DNA from: Streptomyces seoulensis
GTDB lineage: Bacteria; Actinomycetota; Actinomycetes; Streptomycetales; Streptomycetaceae
Direction of reading: 5' to 3'
Assembly: GCF_004328625.1 (NCBI RefSeq)
Contig: NZ_CP032229.1
Location: 2,790,001-2,854,000, forward strand
DNA length: 64,000 nucleotides
Below, one piece after another: positions 27,272 through 37,136 of this stretch. Position numbers and translations under genes: made by a program. Numbering within the stretch: the first letter of the stretch is position 1; the number at the start of each line of letters is the position of its first letter. The notes beneath the pieces were generated by a model that was not told the DNA's origin, did not search any database, and saw only the letters and a list, made by a program, of their open reading frames with translations.

Positions 27272-28339
27272 ATGAAGAGATGTCACCTCGTATATCTCGC
27301 CTGTAGCGCGGCGCTCGTGAGTGCGGGTGTGGGGGCGGTCCCGGCGGCCGCCGCTCACCAGACGCTCGTGGTCCGTCCGGGCGGGTCGATCCAGAAGGCC
27401 GTCGACGCCGCGCGGGCCGGGGACACCGTGCTGGTGCTCGCCGGCACCTACCACGAGAGCGTGCAGATCGGCACGGACCGCATCACGCTGCGCGGCGCGG
27501 GCGCCCGTACGATCGTCAAGCCCGCCGCCGTCAAGACCGGCAAGGACGCCAACACCTGCGCCCAGAACGGCAACGGCATCTGCGTCCTCGGCACCAAGAA
27601 GAAGGACGTCCGGGACGTCACCGTCGCCGACCTCACCGTCACCGGGTTCGCCCGCGCCGGCGTCTTCGGCATGGCGACCGACCGCATGACGGTCCGCCAT
27701 GTGCACGCCGTCGACAACGACACCTGGGGCATCGCCCAGGAGCGCTCCACGGGCGGTGTGTTCCGCGAGAACGTCGCCGAGCGCAACGGCGACGCCGGAC
27801 TCTTCCTCGCCAACACCATCAAGGAGGAGGCAGGGGCGTACGACGCGGGAGGCGCCCTCGTCGAGCACAACCGCCTCGACGACAACCGCATCGGCGTCAC
27901 CGTCCGCCGCCTGCGCGACGTCAACGTGCAGGACAACGGCATCAGCGGCAACTGCGCCGGTGTCTTCGTCGTCGGCGACGAGAACACCCCCAAGGCCGGT
28001 CACCTCACCGTCGCCCGCAACCGCGTCACGCAGAACAACAAGTCCTGCCCGAAGACCGAGCGCCTGCCCGCCCTCCAGGGCTCCGGCATCGTGCTGACCG
28101 GTGTCGAGCAGACCCGCGTGACCGGCAACTACGTGCGCGGCAACGCCGGCAAGTCCCCGCTCTCCGGCGGCATCGTGCTCTTCAAGAGCATGGTCGGCAC
28201 CCTCGGCGAGAACAACCGCGTCGACGGCAACACCCTGTCGGCCAACGCCCCCGCGGACCTGGTGAACACCGACACGGGCAAGGGCAACCGGTTCGAGCGC
28301 AACTCCTGCCGGGCCTCGAAGCCCGCGGGCCTGTGCTGA
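27272..28339 (+). CDS. Secreted right-handed parallel beta-helix protein
   Basis: A 355-residue exported protein. Signal peptide residues 1-28 end AAAAHQ. The body opens with VRPGGSIQKAVDAARAGDTVLVLAGTYHES, the standard entry into pectate-lyase-like beta-helices, and coils follow with repeated turns (GIAQERSTGGVFRENVAERN, NRIGVTVRR, GNCAGVFV). Two Cys pairs are possible (CAQNGNGIC and the C-terminal NSC/GLC). Possible carbohydrate lyase/epimerase or surface protein; no catalytic triad can be named. It is upstream of and in line with the methyltransferase at the whiE edge. Confidence 0.82.
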   Translation: MKRCHLVYLACSAALVSAGVGAVPAAAAHQTLVVRPGGSIQKAVDAARAGDTVLVLAGTYHESVQIGTDRITLRGAGARTIVKPAAVKTGKDANTCAQNGNGICVLGTKKKDVRDVTVADLTVTGFARAGVFGMATDRMTVRHVHAVDNDTWGIAQERSTGGVFRENVAERNGDAGLFLANTIKEEAGAYDAGGALVEHNRLDDNRIGVTVRRLRDVNVQDNGISGNCAGVFVVGDENTPKAGHLTVARNRVTQNNKSCPKTERLPALQGSGIVLTGVEQTRVTGNYVRGNAGKSPLSGGIVLFKSMVGTLGENNRVDGNTLSANAPADLVNTDTGKGNRFERNSCRASKPAGLC

Positions 28340-28398
28340 CCGCCCGCCCGCTGCCCATCGATGACCGAAGAAGGCCGAAGAACGAGAAAGGGCGGCAG

Positions 28399-29424
28399 AT
28401 GACAACCGCTGAGACAGCCCCACCGCCCCCCATGCGCCTGCGCGAGCTGGTGTTCGGGGCGGCCTGCGCCGCCGCCGTCCGGGCCGCCGCCCGGCTCGGC
28501 GTGGCCGACGCCCTCGGGGACGAGCCGAAGACCGTGGAGGACCTGGCGGCCTCGGTGAAGACCGAGCCCAAGCCGCTGCGCCGGCTGCTGCGCGCCCTGT
28601 CCTGCTACGGCGTCTTCGCCGAGCACCCGGACGGCACCTTCGCGCACACCGACATGTCCCGCCTGCTGCGCGAGGACGACCCCAACAGCCTCCGTGCCAT
28701 CGCCCTGTGGTGCACCGAGCCGTGGACCTGGGACGCGTGGCCGAAGCTGGACGAGGCCGTGCGCACCGGGGACAACGTCGTGGAGTCCCTCTACGGCAAG
28801 GAGTTCTTCACCTACCTCAACGAGGACGCCCCCGAGTCCGCGGACGTCTTCAACCAGGCCATGACCCGCTCCAGCGAGCAGTCGGCCCGCGAGGTCGCCG
28901 CCCTGCTCGACCTGTCCGGCGCCGACTCGGTGGCGGACTGCGGCGGCGGCCAGGGCCATGTGGTGGCCTGCCTGCTCGACAAGTACCCGACGATGCGCGG
29001 CAGCCTGCTGGACCTGCCCCGCGTGGTCGAGAACGCCCTGCCCCGCCTGCGTACCGGCGACCTCGCCGACCGCGCCGAGATCGTGCCCGGCGACGTGCGC
29101 GCCTCGGTCCCGGTGAAGGCCGACGTCTACGTCATCAAGAACATCCTGGAGTGGGACGACGAGAGCACCGCCCGGCTGCTCGGCAACGTCACCGCCGCGG
29201 GCGGCCCCGGCACCCGCGTCATCGTCATCGAGAACCTCGTCGACGACACCCCCTCGATGCGCTTCAGCACCGCGATGGACCTGCTGCTCCTGCTGAACGT
29301 GGGCGGCGCCAAGCACACCACCGAGTCCATGACCGGCCGGCTCACCTCGGCGGGCCTGGTCGTGGACGACATCCGTCCGGTCAACCCGTACCTGCACGCC
29401 TTCGAGTGCCACGTCGCCGGCTGA
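28399..29424 (+). CDS. O-methyltransferase (family 2) of the pigment cluster
   Basis: A 341-residue SAM-dependent methyltransferase. An N-terminal dimerisation/winged-helix region (LVFGAACAAAVRAAARLGVADAL) precedes the Rossmann domain with VADCGGGQGHVVACLL (SAM motif I) and LLDLPRVVE. At the place where plant and bacterial family members have a catalytic His (LHxWDDE) this protein reads ILEWDDE, so the His is absent and one residue is missing. It is 60 bp after the beta-helix gene and converges on the cyclase operon, with a strong shared terminator. Probably decorates the aromatic polyketide; inference from position. Confidence 0.85.
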   Translation: MTTAETAPPPPMRLRELVFGAACAAAVRAAARLGVADALGDEPKTVEDLAASVKTEPKPLRRLLRALSCYGVFAEHPDGTFAHTDMSRLLREDDPNSLRAIALWCTEPWTWDAWPKLDEAVRTGDNVVESLYGKEFFTYLNEDAPESADVFNQAMTRSSEQSAREVAALLDLSGADSVADCGGGQGHVVACLLDKYPTMRGSLLDLPRVVENALPRLRTGDLADRAEIVPGDVRASVPVKADVYVIKNILEWDDESTARLLGNVTAAGGPGTRVIVIENLVDDTPSMRFSTAMDLLLLLNVGGAKHTTESMTGRLTSAGLVVDDIRPVNPYLHAFECHVAG

Positions 29425-29440
29425 CGCGGACCCGTACGGC

Positions 29441-29493
29441 GAAGACCGGCCGCCGGGCCCGCGACGCTGCGGGCCCGGCGGCCGGTGGTCTTC
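29441..29493. terminator. Bidirectional terminator between methyltransferase and whiE operon
   Basis: The inner arms GGCCGCCGGGCCCGC and GCGGGCCCGGCGGCC form a 15-bp stem around a 6-nt loop, extended by GAAGACC/GGTCTTC. It sits between convergent stops at 29424 and 29513. Confidence 0.9.
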
Positions 29494-29512
29494 CTAGGAC
29501 GGAGCCGGACGG

Positions 29513-29836
29513 CTAGTCGCGCTCCCAGACGTAGAAGCGCTCGGCCATCGCGTCCTTCGGGGAGCGCCAGGTCTCCGGGTCGTACGCGCTGACGTACGCC
29601 GACAGGCGCTCGCTGATCCCGCGGAACTCCGGGTGGCCGGCCACCTTGGCGATGGCCGGGGCCGGGTCGCTGTCCGACTCGACGAGGTGCATGTACACAT
29701 CGCCGAACTGGAACAGGCTGCGGCGGCGCACCCCGACGAGGTGCGGCAGCTCGCCCCGGTCCGACTCCGCGAAGATCTTGGCGATGTCCTGGGCCGAGCC
29801 CGGTGCCATCCGGGCCACGATCAGTCCCTGGTGCAT
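29513..29836 (-). CDS. whiE-ORFVII: Polyketide cyclase, TcmI type (whiE ORFVII)
   Basis: A 107-residue dimeric alpha/beta-barrel cyclase of the TcmI family, starting MHQGLIVARMAPGSAQDIAKIF and containing RRSLFQFGDVYMHLVES. It catalyses late ring closure of the aromatic polyketide. It is the last gene of the leftward operon, 38 bp after the aromatase/cyclase. Order and size match WhiE ORFVII. Confidence 0.93.
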   Translation of the reverse strand: MHQGLIVARMAPGSAQDIAKIFAESDRGELPHLVGVRRRSLFQFGDVYMHLVESDSDPAPAIAKVAGHPEFRGISERLSAYVSAYDPETWRSPKDAMAERFYVWERD

Positions 29837-29874
29837 GGCAGGTGTCCTCTCTGGCCTCTTCGGCCGCTCGCCGG

Positions 29875-30610
<736 letters not shown>

Positions 30611-30634
30611 GCCGTTCTCTCCTTTGCTGTTCGC

Positions 30635-31873
30635 CTACTTGGCGCCGTGCCGCAGCACCAGCGCCGAGTTCGACCCCATGAGGCCCCGGCTGAGGACCAG
30701 CGCCGTGCGCGGCTGGGCCACGCGGGCGCTCCCGGTCACGAGGTCCAGGTCGTGGCAGACGTCCGTCACGTTCGGCGTCGGCGGGATCAGGCCGTGCTCC
30801 ATCGCCAGCACCGCCGCCGACACGTCCAGCACCGGTGCCGCGCAGTAGCCGCGGCCGATACCGGTCTTCGGCGCCGTCACCGGCACCCGGCGCCCGTGCG
30901 CGCCGAGCGCGTCCGCCAGCGCCAGCGCCTCGGCACGGTCCGCCTCCGGCACCCCGAGGGCGTCGGCGAAGACCATGTCGACCTCCTCCGGCGCGCACCG
31001 GGCTTCCGCCAGCGCGGTCCGGATGGCCTGCGCCAGCCCCTCGCGGGACTCCGCCCAGCGGGAGGCCCCGGTGAACGTCGCCGCGTGTCCGGCGATGTAC
31101 GCCCGGACCTCGGCCCCGCGCTCCCGCGCGGACCGCTCCGCCTCGACGACGAGCATCGCCCCGCCCTCGGCGGGCACGAACCCGCACGCCGCGTCGGTGA
31201 AGGGGCGGTACGCCCGCGCCGGGTCGCTCTCGCCGCTCAGCTCCCCGTACCCGAGCTGGCAGACCACCGAGTACGGCGCGAGCGGCGCCTCGGTGGAGCC
31301 GGCCACCATCACATCGGTGCCCCGGCGTACCGCGCGGGCGGCGTGTGCGAGGGCGTCCAGACCGCCCGCCTCGTCGGAGGCGACCACCGAGCAGGGCCCC
31401 TTGAGGCCCCGCCGGATGGAGATCTGGCCGGTGCTGGCCGCGTAGAACCAGGCGATGGACTGGTACGGGCCGACGAACCGGCTGCCCTTGCCCCACAGCT
31501 GCTGGAGCTCGCGCTGGCCGAACTCGCCGCCGCCGGAGCCGGAGGCGGTGACCACCCCGATGGAGAAGGGGTCGGCCTCGGTGTCCGCCTGGCCGAGCCG
31601 GGCGTCCTCCAGGGCCAGGTCCGCCGCCGCCATGGCGAAGTGGGTGAAGCGGTCGGTCTGCACCAGGAAGCGTTCCTCGACCACGCCGGGGTCGAACGCG
31701 CGGACCTCGCCCGCCACCTTCAGCGGCAGGTCCTCGCAGCCCTCCCGGGTCACCCGGTCCAGGACGCTGATGCCCTCCTGGGTGGACTTCCAGAAGGTCT
31801 CGGTGCTGATGCCGTTCGGCGCGACCACCCCGATACCCGTGACGGCCGCGCGCCGTTCCTCGGTTGCGCTCAT
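30635..31873 (-). CDS. whiE-ORFIV: KS-beta / chain-length factor (whiE ORFIV)
   Basis: A 412-residue ketosynthase-like subunit without the catalytic Cys: where KS-alpha reads [10 protein letters not shown] this protein reads ASDEAGGLDA, so Glu takes the Cys position. Catalytic His motifs are also altered (FADALGVPEA in place of NAHGSGT). KS-beta partners KS-alpha, decarboxylates malonyl-ACP and sets chain length; WhiE systems build about a 24-carbon chain. Start is 7 bp downstream of the KS-alpha stop. Confidence 0.95.
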   Translation of the reverse strand: MSATEERRAAVTGIGVVAPNGISTETFWKSTQEGISVLDRVTREGCEDLPLKVAGEVRAFDPGVVEERFLVQTDRFTHFAMAAADLALEDARLGQADTEADPFSIGVVTASGSGGGEFGQRELQQLWGKGSRFVGPYQSIAWFYAASTGQISIRRGLKGPCSVVASDEAGGLDALAHAARAVRRGTDVMVAGSTEAPLAPYSVVCQLGYGELSGESDPARAYRPFTDAACGFVPAEGGAMLVVEAERSARERGAEVRAYIAGHAATFTGASRWAESREGLAQAIRTALAEARCAPEEVDMVFADALGVPEADRAEALALADALGAHGRRVPVTAPKTGIGRGYCAAPVLDVSAAVLAMEHGLIPPTPNVTDVCHDLDLVTGSARVAQPRTALVLSRGLMGSNSALVLRHGAK

Positions 31874-31880
31874 CGTGTCC

Positions 31881-33140
31881 TCACTCCCTCGGCCGGGTCA
31901 GGATCACCGCGGACTGGAAACCGCCGAACCCGCTGCCCACGGAGAGCACGCCGTTCAGCTTCCGCTCCCGGGCCTCGCGCGGGACGTAGTCCAGGTCGCA
32001 CTCGGGGTCGGGGGTCTCGTAGTTCGCGGTCGGCGGGACGGCCTGCTTGGCGAGCGCCAGCACACACGCCACCACCTCGATGGCCCCGATCGCCCCGAGG
32101 GAGTGCCCCACCATCGACTTGATGGAGCTCATCGGAGTGTCGTAGGCGTGCTGCCCGAGCGCCCGCTTCACCGCGGCCGTCTCGTGGCGGTCGTTCTGCC
32201 GGGTGCCGGAACCGTGCGCGTTGACGTAGTCGATCGCGGTCGGGTCGATCCGGGCCTGGTCCATGGCGGTCTCGATCGCGCGGGCCATCTCCAGGCCCTC
32301 GGGGGTCAGACCGGTCATGTGGTACGCGTTGCCGAACGTGGCGTACCCGCTCAGCTCGCAGTAGACGTGCGCACCGCGGGCCCGTGCGTGCTCCAGCTCC
32401 TCGAGCACCAGCACCGCGCCGCCCTCGCCCATGACGAACCCGTCACGGTTGTTGTCGAACGGGCGGGAGGCGTGCGCCGGGTCGTCGTTGTTCGGGGACG
32501 TCGCCTTGATCGCGTCGAAGCACGCCATCGTGATCGGGGATATCGGCGAGTCCGAGGCACCGGCCAGGCATATGTCCGCCCGGCCCTCCTGCACGGTGTG
32601 GAAGGCGTACCCGACGGCGTCCAGGCCCGAGGTGCAGCCCGTGGACACCGTCTGGACCGGACCCCGCGCGCCGAACCGTTCGGCCACCGAGGAGGCGACC
32701 GTGCTGGGCGAGAACGCCCGGTGCAGTTCGGGACGGGCCTGGGTGTGGTCCACATCCCAGCGCTGGCCGCCATGGCTGACCAGCACATAGTCGTTCTCCA
32801 GCCGGGTGGTGCCGCCGACCGCGGTGCCGACCGACACCGCGATCCGCCAGGGGTCCTCGGCCGCGAGGTCGAGTCCCGAGTCGTGCACCGCCTCGTCGCC
32901 GGCCACCAGGGCGAACTGGATGTACCGGTCCGACCGCCGTACCTGCTCGGCGTCGAGCCCGTAGGCCGCCGGGTCGAAGTCGCACTCGGCGGCGATCCGT
33001 GAACGCAGCCCCGAGGGATCGAAGAAGGTGATGCCGCGCGTCGCGGTCCGGCCGTTGGACAGCAGGTCCCAGAACGCGGGCGTACCGATCCCGCCCGGAG
33101 CCACGATGCCTATGCCCGTGACCGCCACCCGCCGGGTCAT
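31881..33140 (-). CDS. whiE-ORFIII: KS-alpha ketosynthase (whiE ORFIII)
   Basis: A 419-residue type II PKS condensing enzyme. The active-site Cys is in [11 protein letters not shown], and the two His are in [12 protein letters not shown] and [12 protein letters not shown]. With KS-beta and ACP it forms the minimal PKS. Its ATG overlaps the cupin stop by 4 bp (ATGA), which ties its translation to ORFII. Confidence 0.97.
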   Translation of the reverse strand: MTRRVAVTGIGIVAPGGIGTPAFWDLLSNGRTATRGITFFDPSGLRSRIAAECDFDPAAYGLDAEQVRRSDRYIQFALVAGDEAVHDSGLDLAAEDPWRIAVSVGTAVGGTTRLENDYVLVSHGGQRWDVDHTQARPELHRAFSPSTVASSVAERFGARGPVQTVSTGCTSGLDAVGYAFHTVQEGRADICLAGASDSPISPITMACFDAIKATSPNNDDPAHASRPFDNNRDGFVMGEGGAVLVLEELEHARARGAHVYCELSGYATFGNAYHMTGLTPEGLEMARAIETAMDQARIDPTAIDYVNAHGSGTRQNDRHETAAVKRALGQHAYDTPMSSIKSMVGHSLGAIGAIEVVACVLALAKQAVPPTANYETPDPECDLDYVPREARERKLNGVLSVGSGFGGFQSAVILTRPRE

Positions 33141-33598
33141 GAGCGCACCTGTTCCCGGCCGGCGGCGACGGCACCACCGGCCTCGGTCACCACCGCGGCG
33201 GCCCCGATCACGTCCGTCTCCTCGGTGTCGACGTGACCGAGCTGCGGACGCGGGGCCAGCGGGCCCAGGTGGAAGACGAGACGCGCCTCCTCGTCACCCA
33301 CGTTGCGGAAGCGGTGCCGCATGTGGGCGGGGATCATCAGGCCCTGCTCCGGGGCGAGAGGGTGCGCCTCGCCGTCGAGGTCCACCTCCAGCCGGCCGCA
33401 GATCACGTACACGAACTCCTCGGAGTACGGGTGGTAGTGCTCCCCGATGCGGTCGCCGGGCTGCACGATGGCCACGCCCATGAAGCCGCTGGTGGAGCCG
33501 ACCGTCGCCGGGGTCAGCATGGCGCGCAGGTCGCCGCCGCGCCGGGTGTTGTGCTCGGTGTCCTTCAGGTCGATGATCTTGGGACGGTGTTGGATCAC
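33137..33598 (-). CDS. whiE-ORFII: Cupin-domain polyketide protein (whiE ORFII)
   Basis: A 153-residue single-cupin protein. Motif 1 is [22 protein letters not shown], with His/His/Glu metal ligands, and motif 2 is the [12 protein letters not shown] segment. The GTG start at 33598 has GGAGGAAG upstream; longer upstream frames are not used. Cupins of this kind (CurC/SchC-like) are constant members of spore-pigment clusters and are thought to help ring formation or tailoring, though the exact reaction is not established. Coupled to KS-alpha. Confidence 0.9.
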   Translation of the reverse strand: MIQHRPKIIDLKDTEHNTRRGGDLRAMLTPATVGSTSGFMGVAIVQPGDRIGEHYHPYSEEFVYVICGRLEVDLDGEAHPLAPEQGLMIPAHMRHRFRNVGDEEARLVFHLGPLAPRPQLGHVDTEETDVIGAAAVVTEAGGAVAAGREQVRS

Positions 33599-33656
33599 AG
33601 CTTCCTCCGTGGAATGTGCCGCGTCGGCGGGTGCGGGGTGAGGGGCGGCCACCGGA

Positions 33657-34742
33657 TCAGACGTCCGAGGCGTGGCGGTCGGTGACGAGGTCCATCCGGG
33701 CGGCGTCGCCGGCCAGCAGCGTGCGCAGCTCGGCGGCCGCGGCCGGGTCGGCGGGCAGCGCCTCGACGCTGTCGCCGCGCACGTCGACCAGGCGCACCAC
33801 CACGTCGTCGCGCTGGAAGACCGTGCTGCGCAGCACCGCGCTCGCCGGGTCGTCGGCGGCGGTCTGGTCGTGCTGGGAGAGCAGCTCGGCCAGCCGCATG
33901 CCCTGGCCGGCGCGGGCCGGGTAGAACAGCGCGAGGCGCTTGCCCTCCGCCTGCTCGTCGGCGACCACGTGGTGCACCGCGGGCAGCGCCGCACGGGTGA
34001 AGAACATCCGGGCCGACTCCTGGTCGTCCAGGTCCCGGTCCTGCTCCAGGTAGGGGTTGATGGCCTCCTCGACCGCCCGCACCTCGGGCTGCCGGGCCAC
34101 GTGCCGCAGCGCGGCCAGCAGGTCGCCGCGCACCTCGATGGCCCGCACCACCCGGTTGCCCTGCATGAACAGCGAGGTCCGCAGGAGCTGCGTGGTGTCG
34201 TCCACCTGGGCCTTCGGCGAGGCGTAGTCCGCGAGGATCGCCGCGACCTTCTCCTCGGTGCCGGGCTTCACGGTGAAGGTGAGCGCGTGCCGGATGACTC
34301 CGTCACCGATGCGCGGGTGCGCCTGGAGGCGGCGGCCGGGGGCCGGCTCGACGGGGACCGCGGAGCCGCCCGTCTCACGGACGATGTGGAAGCGCAGCGA
34401 ACGGGTGTCGCGCACGCAGGAGTGCAGCGGCTCCACCATGTGCACGTGCTCCTCGCTGTTCACCCAGGTGAGAAACGGCGGGGCGCTCTCCCACTCGCTG
34501 GTGATGAGCCACTGCGAGGGGTTCTCGATGGACTGGCAGAGCTGGTCGCTGACGTGTCCGGGCACCTGCGTGACCTGGGAGCAGAGCTGCTCGTACGCCT
34601 CGAGGAACTGCTGCTGCGCGCCGTCGTACACGTCGACCAGGAGGACGACCCGCAGCGGGGAGCCGTCGAACACGGACTGGGATACACGCCTGGACACCTC
34701 GCGTGCCGGCGTTTCTGAGGGACGTTCAGACGTGGTGGTCAT
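33657..34742 (-). CDS. whiE-ORFI: SchA/CurD-like protein (whiE ORFI)
   Basis: A 361-residue protein and first gene of the leftward operon. The N-terminal part ([23 protein letters not shown] to SLRFHIVRE) looks like an antibiotic-biosynthesis-monooxygenase ferredoxin-like fold, and the C-terminal two thirds ([22 protein letters not shown], and repeats ending in VRGD) match the SchA/CurD domain with internal duplication (VRAIEVRGD and VRLVDVRGD). The function is not known beyond being required in pigment clusters. ATG 34742 was chosen; 58 bp precede the cupin start. Confidence 0.88.
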   Translation of the reverse strand: MTTTSERPSETPAREVSRRVSQSVFDGSPLRVVLLVDVYDGAQQQFLEAYEQLCSQVTQVPGHVSDQLCQSIENPSQWLITSEWESAPPFLTWVNSEEHVHMVEPLHSCVRDTRSLRFHIVRETGGSAVPVEPAPGRRLQAHPRIGDGVIRHALTFTVKPGTEEKVAAILADYASPKAQVDDTTQLLRTSLFMQGNRVVRAIEVRGDLLAALRHVARQPEVRAVEEAINPYLEQDRDLDDQESARMFFTRAALPAVHHVVADEQAEGKRLALFYPARAGQGMRLAELLSQHDQTAADDPASAVLRSTVFQRDDVVVRLVDVRGDSVEALPADPAAAAELRTLLAGDAARMDLVTDRHASDV

Positions 34743-34942
34743 CCTGCACACATCTCCTTCGCGGGGCAGAACCGGTGCCGGCCTGGGATCGGGTCCGGCA
34801 GCGTTCCTTGATCCTGTGCCGGGCTCCACAAGCCCGCGACTCCTGTGAACCACGTGGGTGATTGGGCACGCGGAGCCGCCGTCACCGGGAAGGAAGAGTC
34901 CGAGGCGCCCCACGCGCCCACCCCCAGCCACTGGAGGCTTCG
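34743..34942. promoter_or_regulatory. Divergent promoter region of the whiE cluster
   Basis: Two hundred bases separate ORFI (leftward) and the hydroxylase (rightward). In S. coelicolor the equivalent region carries the developmentally controlled whiEP1 and whiEP2 promoters, the latter sigma-F dependent. I do not see an unambiguous -10/-35 pair by eye, but both transcripts must start here. Confidence 0.7.
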
Positions 34943-36583
34943 ATGCATCAGAAAGCCGACCACCGGGTCCCCGTCCTCATCGTGGGCGGCTCACTGGTGG
35001 GCCTGTCCATGTCCGTGTTCCTGGGCCGTCTCGGTGTGCGGCACATGCTCGTCGAACGGCACTCCGGGACCTCGATCCACCCGCGCGGACGCGGCAACAA
35101 CGTCCGCACGATGGAGCTGTTCCGGGTCGCCGGGGTCGAGCCGGACATCAAGGCGGCGGCCTCGCTCCTCGCCGACAACCACGGCATCCTCCAGACGCCC
35201 ACCCTTGTGGGTGACGCCGGGGAGTGGCTGTTCCGGAACATCGACCCGGGCGGCGGTCTGGCGAGGTTCAGCCCCACCGCCTGGTGCCTGTGCAGCCAGA
35301 ACGACCTGGAGCCGGTCCTGCTGGACAGCGCCCGCGAACTCGGCGGCGACCTCCGGTACTTCCACCAGATGGAGTCCTTCGAGCAGGGTGCCGACGGAGT
35401 GACGGCGACGGTCTTCGACCGGAACACCGAGGAACGGTTCACCGTCCACGCGGACTACCTCGTCGCCGCCGACGGCCCGCGCAGCCCCGTACGGCGGGCC
35501 CTCGGCATCGGGCAGAGCGGACCCGGCGAGCTGTTCGCCAACGTCAGCGTCACCTTCCGGTCCCGCGCGCTGGCCGACGTGGTCGGCGACCGGCGCTTCA
35601 TCTGCTGCTACCTCACCCACCCGGACGCGGACGGCGCGCTGCTGCCCGTGGACAACAAGGAGAACTGGGTCTTCCACGCGCCCTGGCACCCCGAGCGCGG
35701 CGAGACGCTGGAGGACTTCACCGAGGAGCGGCTGCGGGACCACATCCGCCGGGCGGTCGGCGTGGACGAACTCGACGTGAAGATCACCGGTATGGCCTCC
35801 TGGCGTGCCGCCGAACGCGTCGCCGACCTCTACTCCTCGGGCCGGGTGTTCCTGGCCGGCGACTCCGCCCACGAGATGTCCCCGACCGGCGCCTTCGGCT
35901 CCAACACCGGTATCCAGGACGCCCACAACCTGGCCTGGAAGCTGTCCGCCGTCCTCTCCGGCTGGGCCGGCCCCGGCCTGCTGGAGTCCTACGGCGCCGA
36001 GCGCCGCCCGGTCGCGGCCGCCACCAGCGCCCGCGCCTCGGCCCGCTCGGTCGAGCACAGCCACCCCGGCTTCGCCCCGGCCCCCGGGGTGGGCGGCGCC
36101 AAGCGCGGCGGCATCCTCAACGTGGTCCTCGGCTACCGCTACCCGGCCGGCGCGGTCCTCGGCGCCGACCCCTACGCCGAGGTCGTCCCGGACGGCCTCG
36201 CCCTGGACGGCCGCCCCGGCAGCCGCGCCCCGCACCTCTGGCTCCGCCGGGGCGGCCTGCGGCTGTCCACGCTCGACCTGTACGAGCGCTCGATGGTCCT
36301 GCTCACCGACTCCCCCGACGACGCGGGCTGGTACGCGGCGGCCCGCCGCGTGGCGGCGGAGGACGGCGTCGCCCTCGACGCCTACCGCGTCGGTCCCACC
36401 CCCGACGCCGACCTCACCTACGACACCGAGGGTGACGACTGGGCGAAGGCCCACGGCACCACGGCCGACGGCGCGGTCCTCATCCGCCCCGACGGCTTCG
36501 TCGCCTGGCGCGCGACGAGCGCGGCGGCGGACCCGGACACGGTGCTCCGCGAGGCGCTGACGTCCCTGCTGACACCGGCCTGA
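34943..36583 (+). CDS. whiE-ORFVIII: FAD-dependent aromatic polyketide hydroxylase (whiE ORFVIII)
   Basis: A 546-residue class A flavoprotein monooxygenase. The N-terminal FAD loop is VPVLIVGGSLVGLSMSVFLG; the DG motif is VAADGPRSPVRR; and the GD motif is RVFLAGDSAHEMSPTGAFG. A C-terminal thioredoxin-like domain (about 420-546) follows as in PgaE/RdmE-type enzymes. The ATG at 34943 has CTGGAGG 6 nt upstream. It hydroxylates the aromatic polyketide using NAD(P)H and O2. Divergent from the PKS operon as in S. coelicolor. Confidence 0.95.
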   Translation: MHQKADHRVPVLIVGGSLVGLSMSVFLGRLGVRHMLVERHSGTSIHPRGRGNNVRTMELFRVAGVEPDIKAAASLLADNHGILQTPTLVGDAGEWLFRNIDPGGGLARFSPTAWCLCSQNDLEPVLLDSARELGGDLRYFHQMESFEQGADGVTATVFDRNTEERFTVHADYLVAADGPRSPVRRALGIGQSGPGELFANVSVTFRSRALADVVGDRRFICCYLTHPDADGALLPVDNKENWVFHAPWHPERGETLEDFTEERLRDHIRRAVGVDELDVKITGMASWRAAERVADLYSSGRVFLAGDSAHEMSPTGAFGSNTGIQDAHNLAWKLSAVLSGWAGPGLLESYGAERRPVAAATSARASARSVEHSHPGFAPAPGVGGAKRGGILNVVLGYRYPAGAVLGADPYAEVVPDGLALDGRPGSRAPHLWLRRGGLRLSTLDLYERSMVLLTDSPDDAGWYAAARRVAAEDGVALDAYRVGPTPDADLTYDTEGDDWAKAHGTTADGAVLIRPDGFVAWRATSAAADPDTVLREALTSLLTPA

Positions 36584-36591
36584 GCAGCCCC

Positions 36592-36629
36592 GGAGGCCGC
36601 CCGCACCGTCACCGGTGCGGGCGGCCTCC
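36592..36629. terminator. Bidirectional terminator between ORFVIII and marR
   Basis: GGAGGCCGCCCGCACCG and CGGTGCGGGCGGCCTCC form a perfect 17-bp stem around a 4-nt loop, between the convergent hydroxylase and MarR genes. Confidence 0.92.
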
Positions 36630-36653
36630 GTCGTGTCCGGCCTCGCGGCCCCG

Positions 36654-37130
36654 CTAATCGAACGGCCTGGTCAAGGCCCCGTCAGGGTCCAGCCGTTGGA
36701 GTACCGCGTCGGCGATGTCGGCCAGCTGGTCGAGCTGCTCCGGGGTCAGGGCGTCGATGACGCTGTACCGGGCGGTGGCCACATGCCCCGGGGCGGCGGC
36801 GAGCTTCTCCCGGCCGGCCTCGGTGAGGCGGGCGTTGGTGGCCCGCTTGTCCTCCGGACAGGGGAAACGGGCCACCAGTCCCCGCTCCTCCAGCCGGCGC
36901 ACCACATGGGAGAGGCGCGGGAGCGTGGCGTTCGTACGGTCGGCCAGGGCCGTCATGCGCAGCTCGTCCTCGGACGCCTGCGCGAGCACGACGAGCACGT
37001 GGTAGTCGAAGTGCGTCAGGTCGGCGTCGCGGCGCAACTGGGCGTCGAGCACACCCGGAAGCAGTTCCAGCACGGCGATCAGTCGCACTCAGGCGCGCAT
37101 CTGCTGTGAATCCAGCCATCGAGTGGTCAT
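36654..37130 (-). pseudogene. MarR-family regulator with in-frame TGA at codon 14
   Basis: Read from ATG 37130 the frame is MTTRWLDSQQMRA, then TGA (37089-37091), then VRLIAVLELLPGVLDAQL and a full MarR winged helix (FDYHVLVVLAQASEDELRMTALADRTNATLPRLSHVVRRLEERGLVARFPCPEDKRATNARLTEAG in short segments). The TGA falls where this family has Trp (RAW), one base from TGG. So the gene is nonsense-mutated, or it restarts at the GTG immediately after the TGA (37088, 144 residues), or the base is miscalled. It diverges from the isochorismatase-like gene by only 6 bp and would be its natural regulator. Confidence 0.8.
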
Positions 37131-37136
37131 CAGGCC

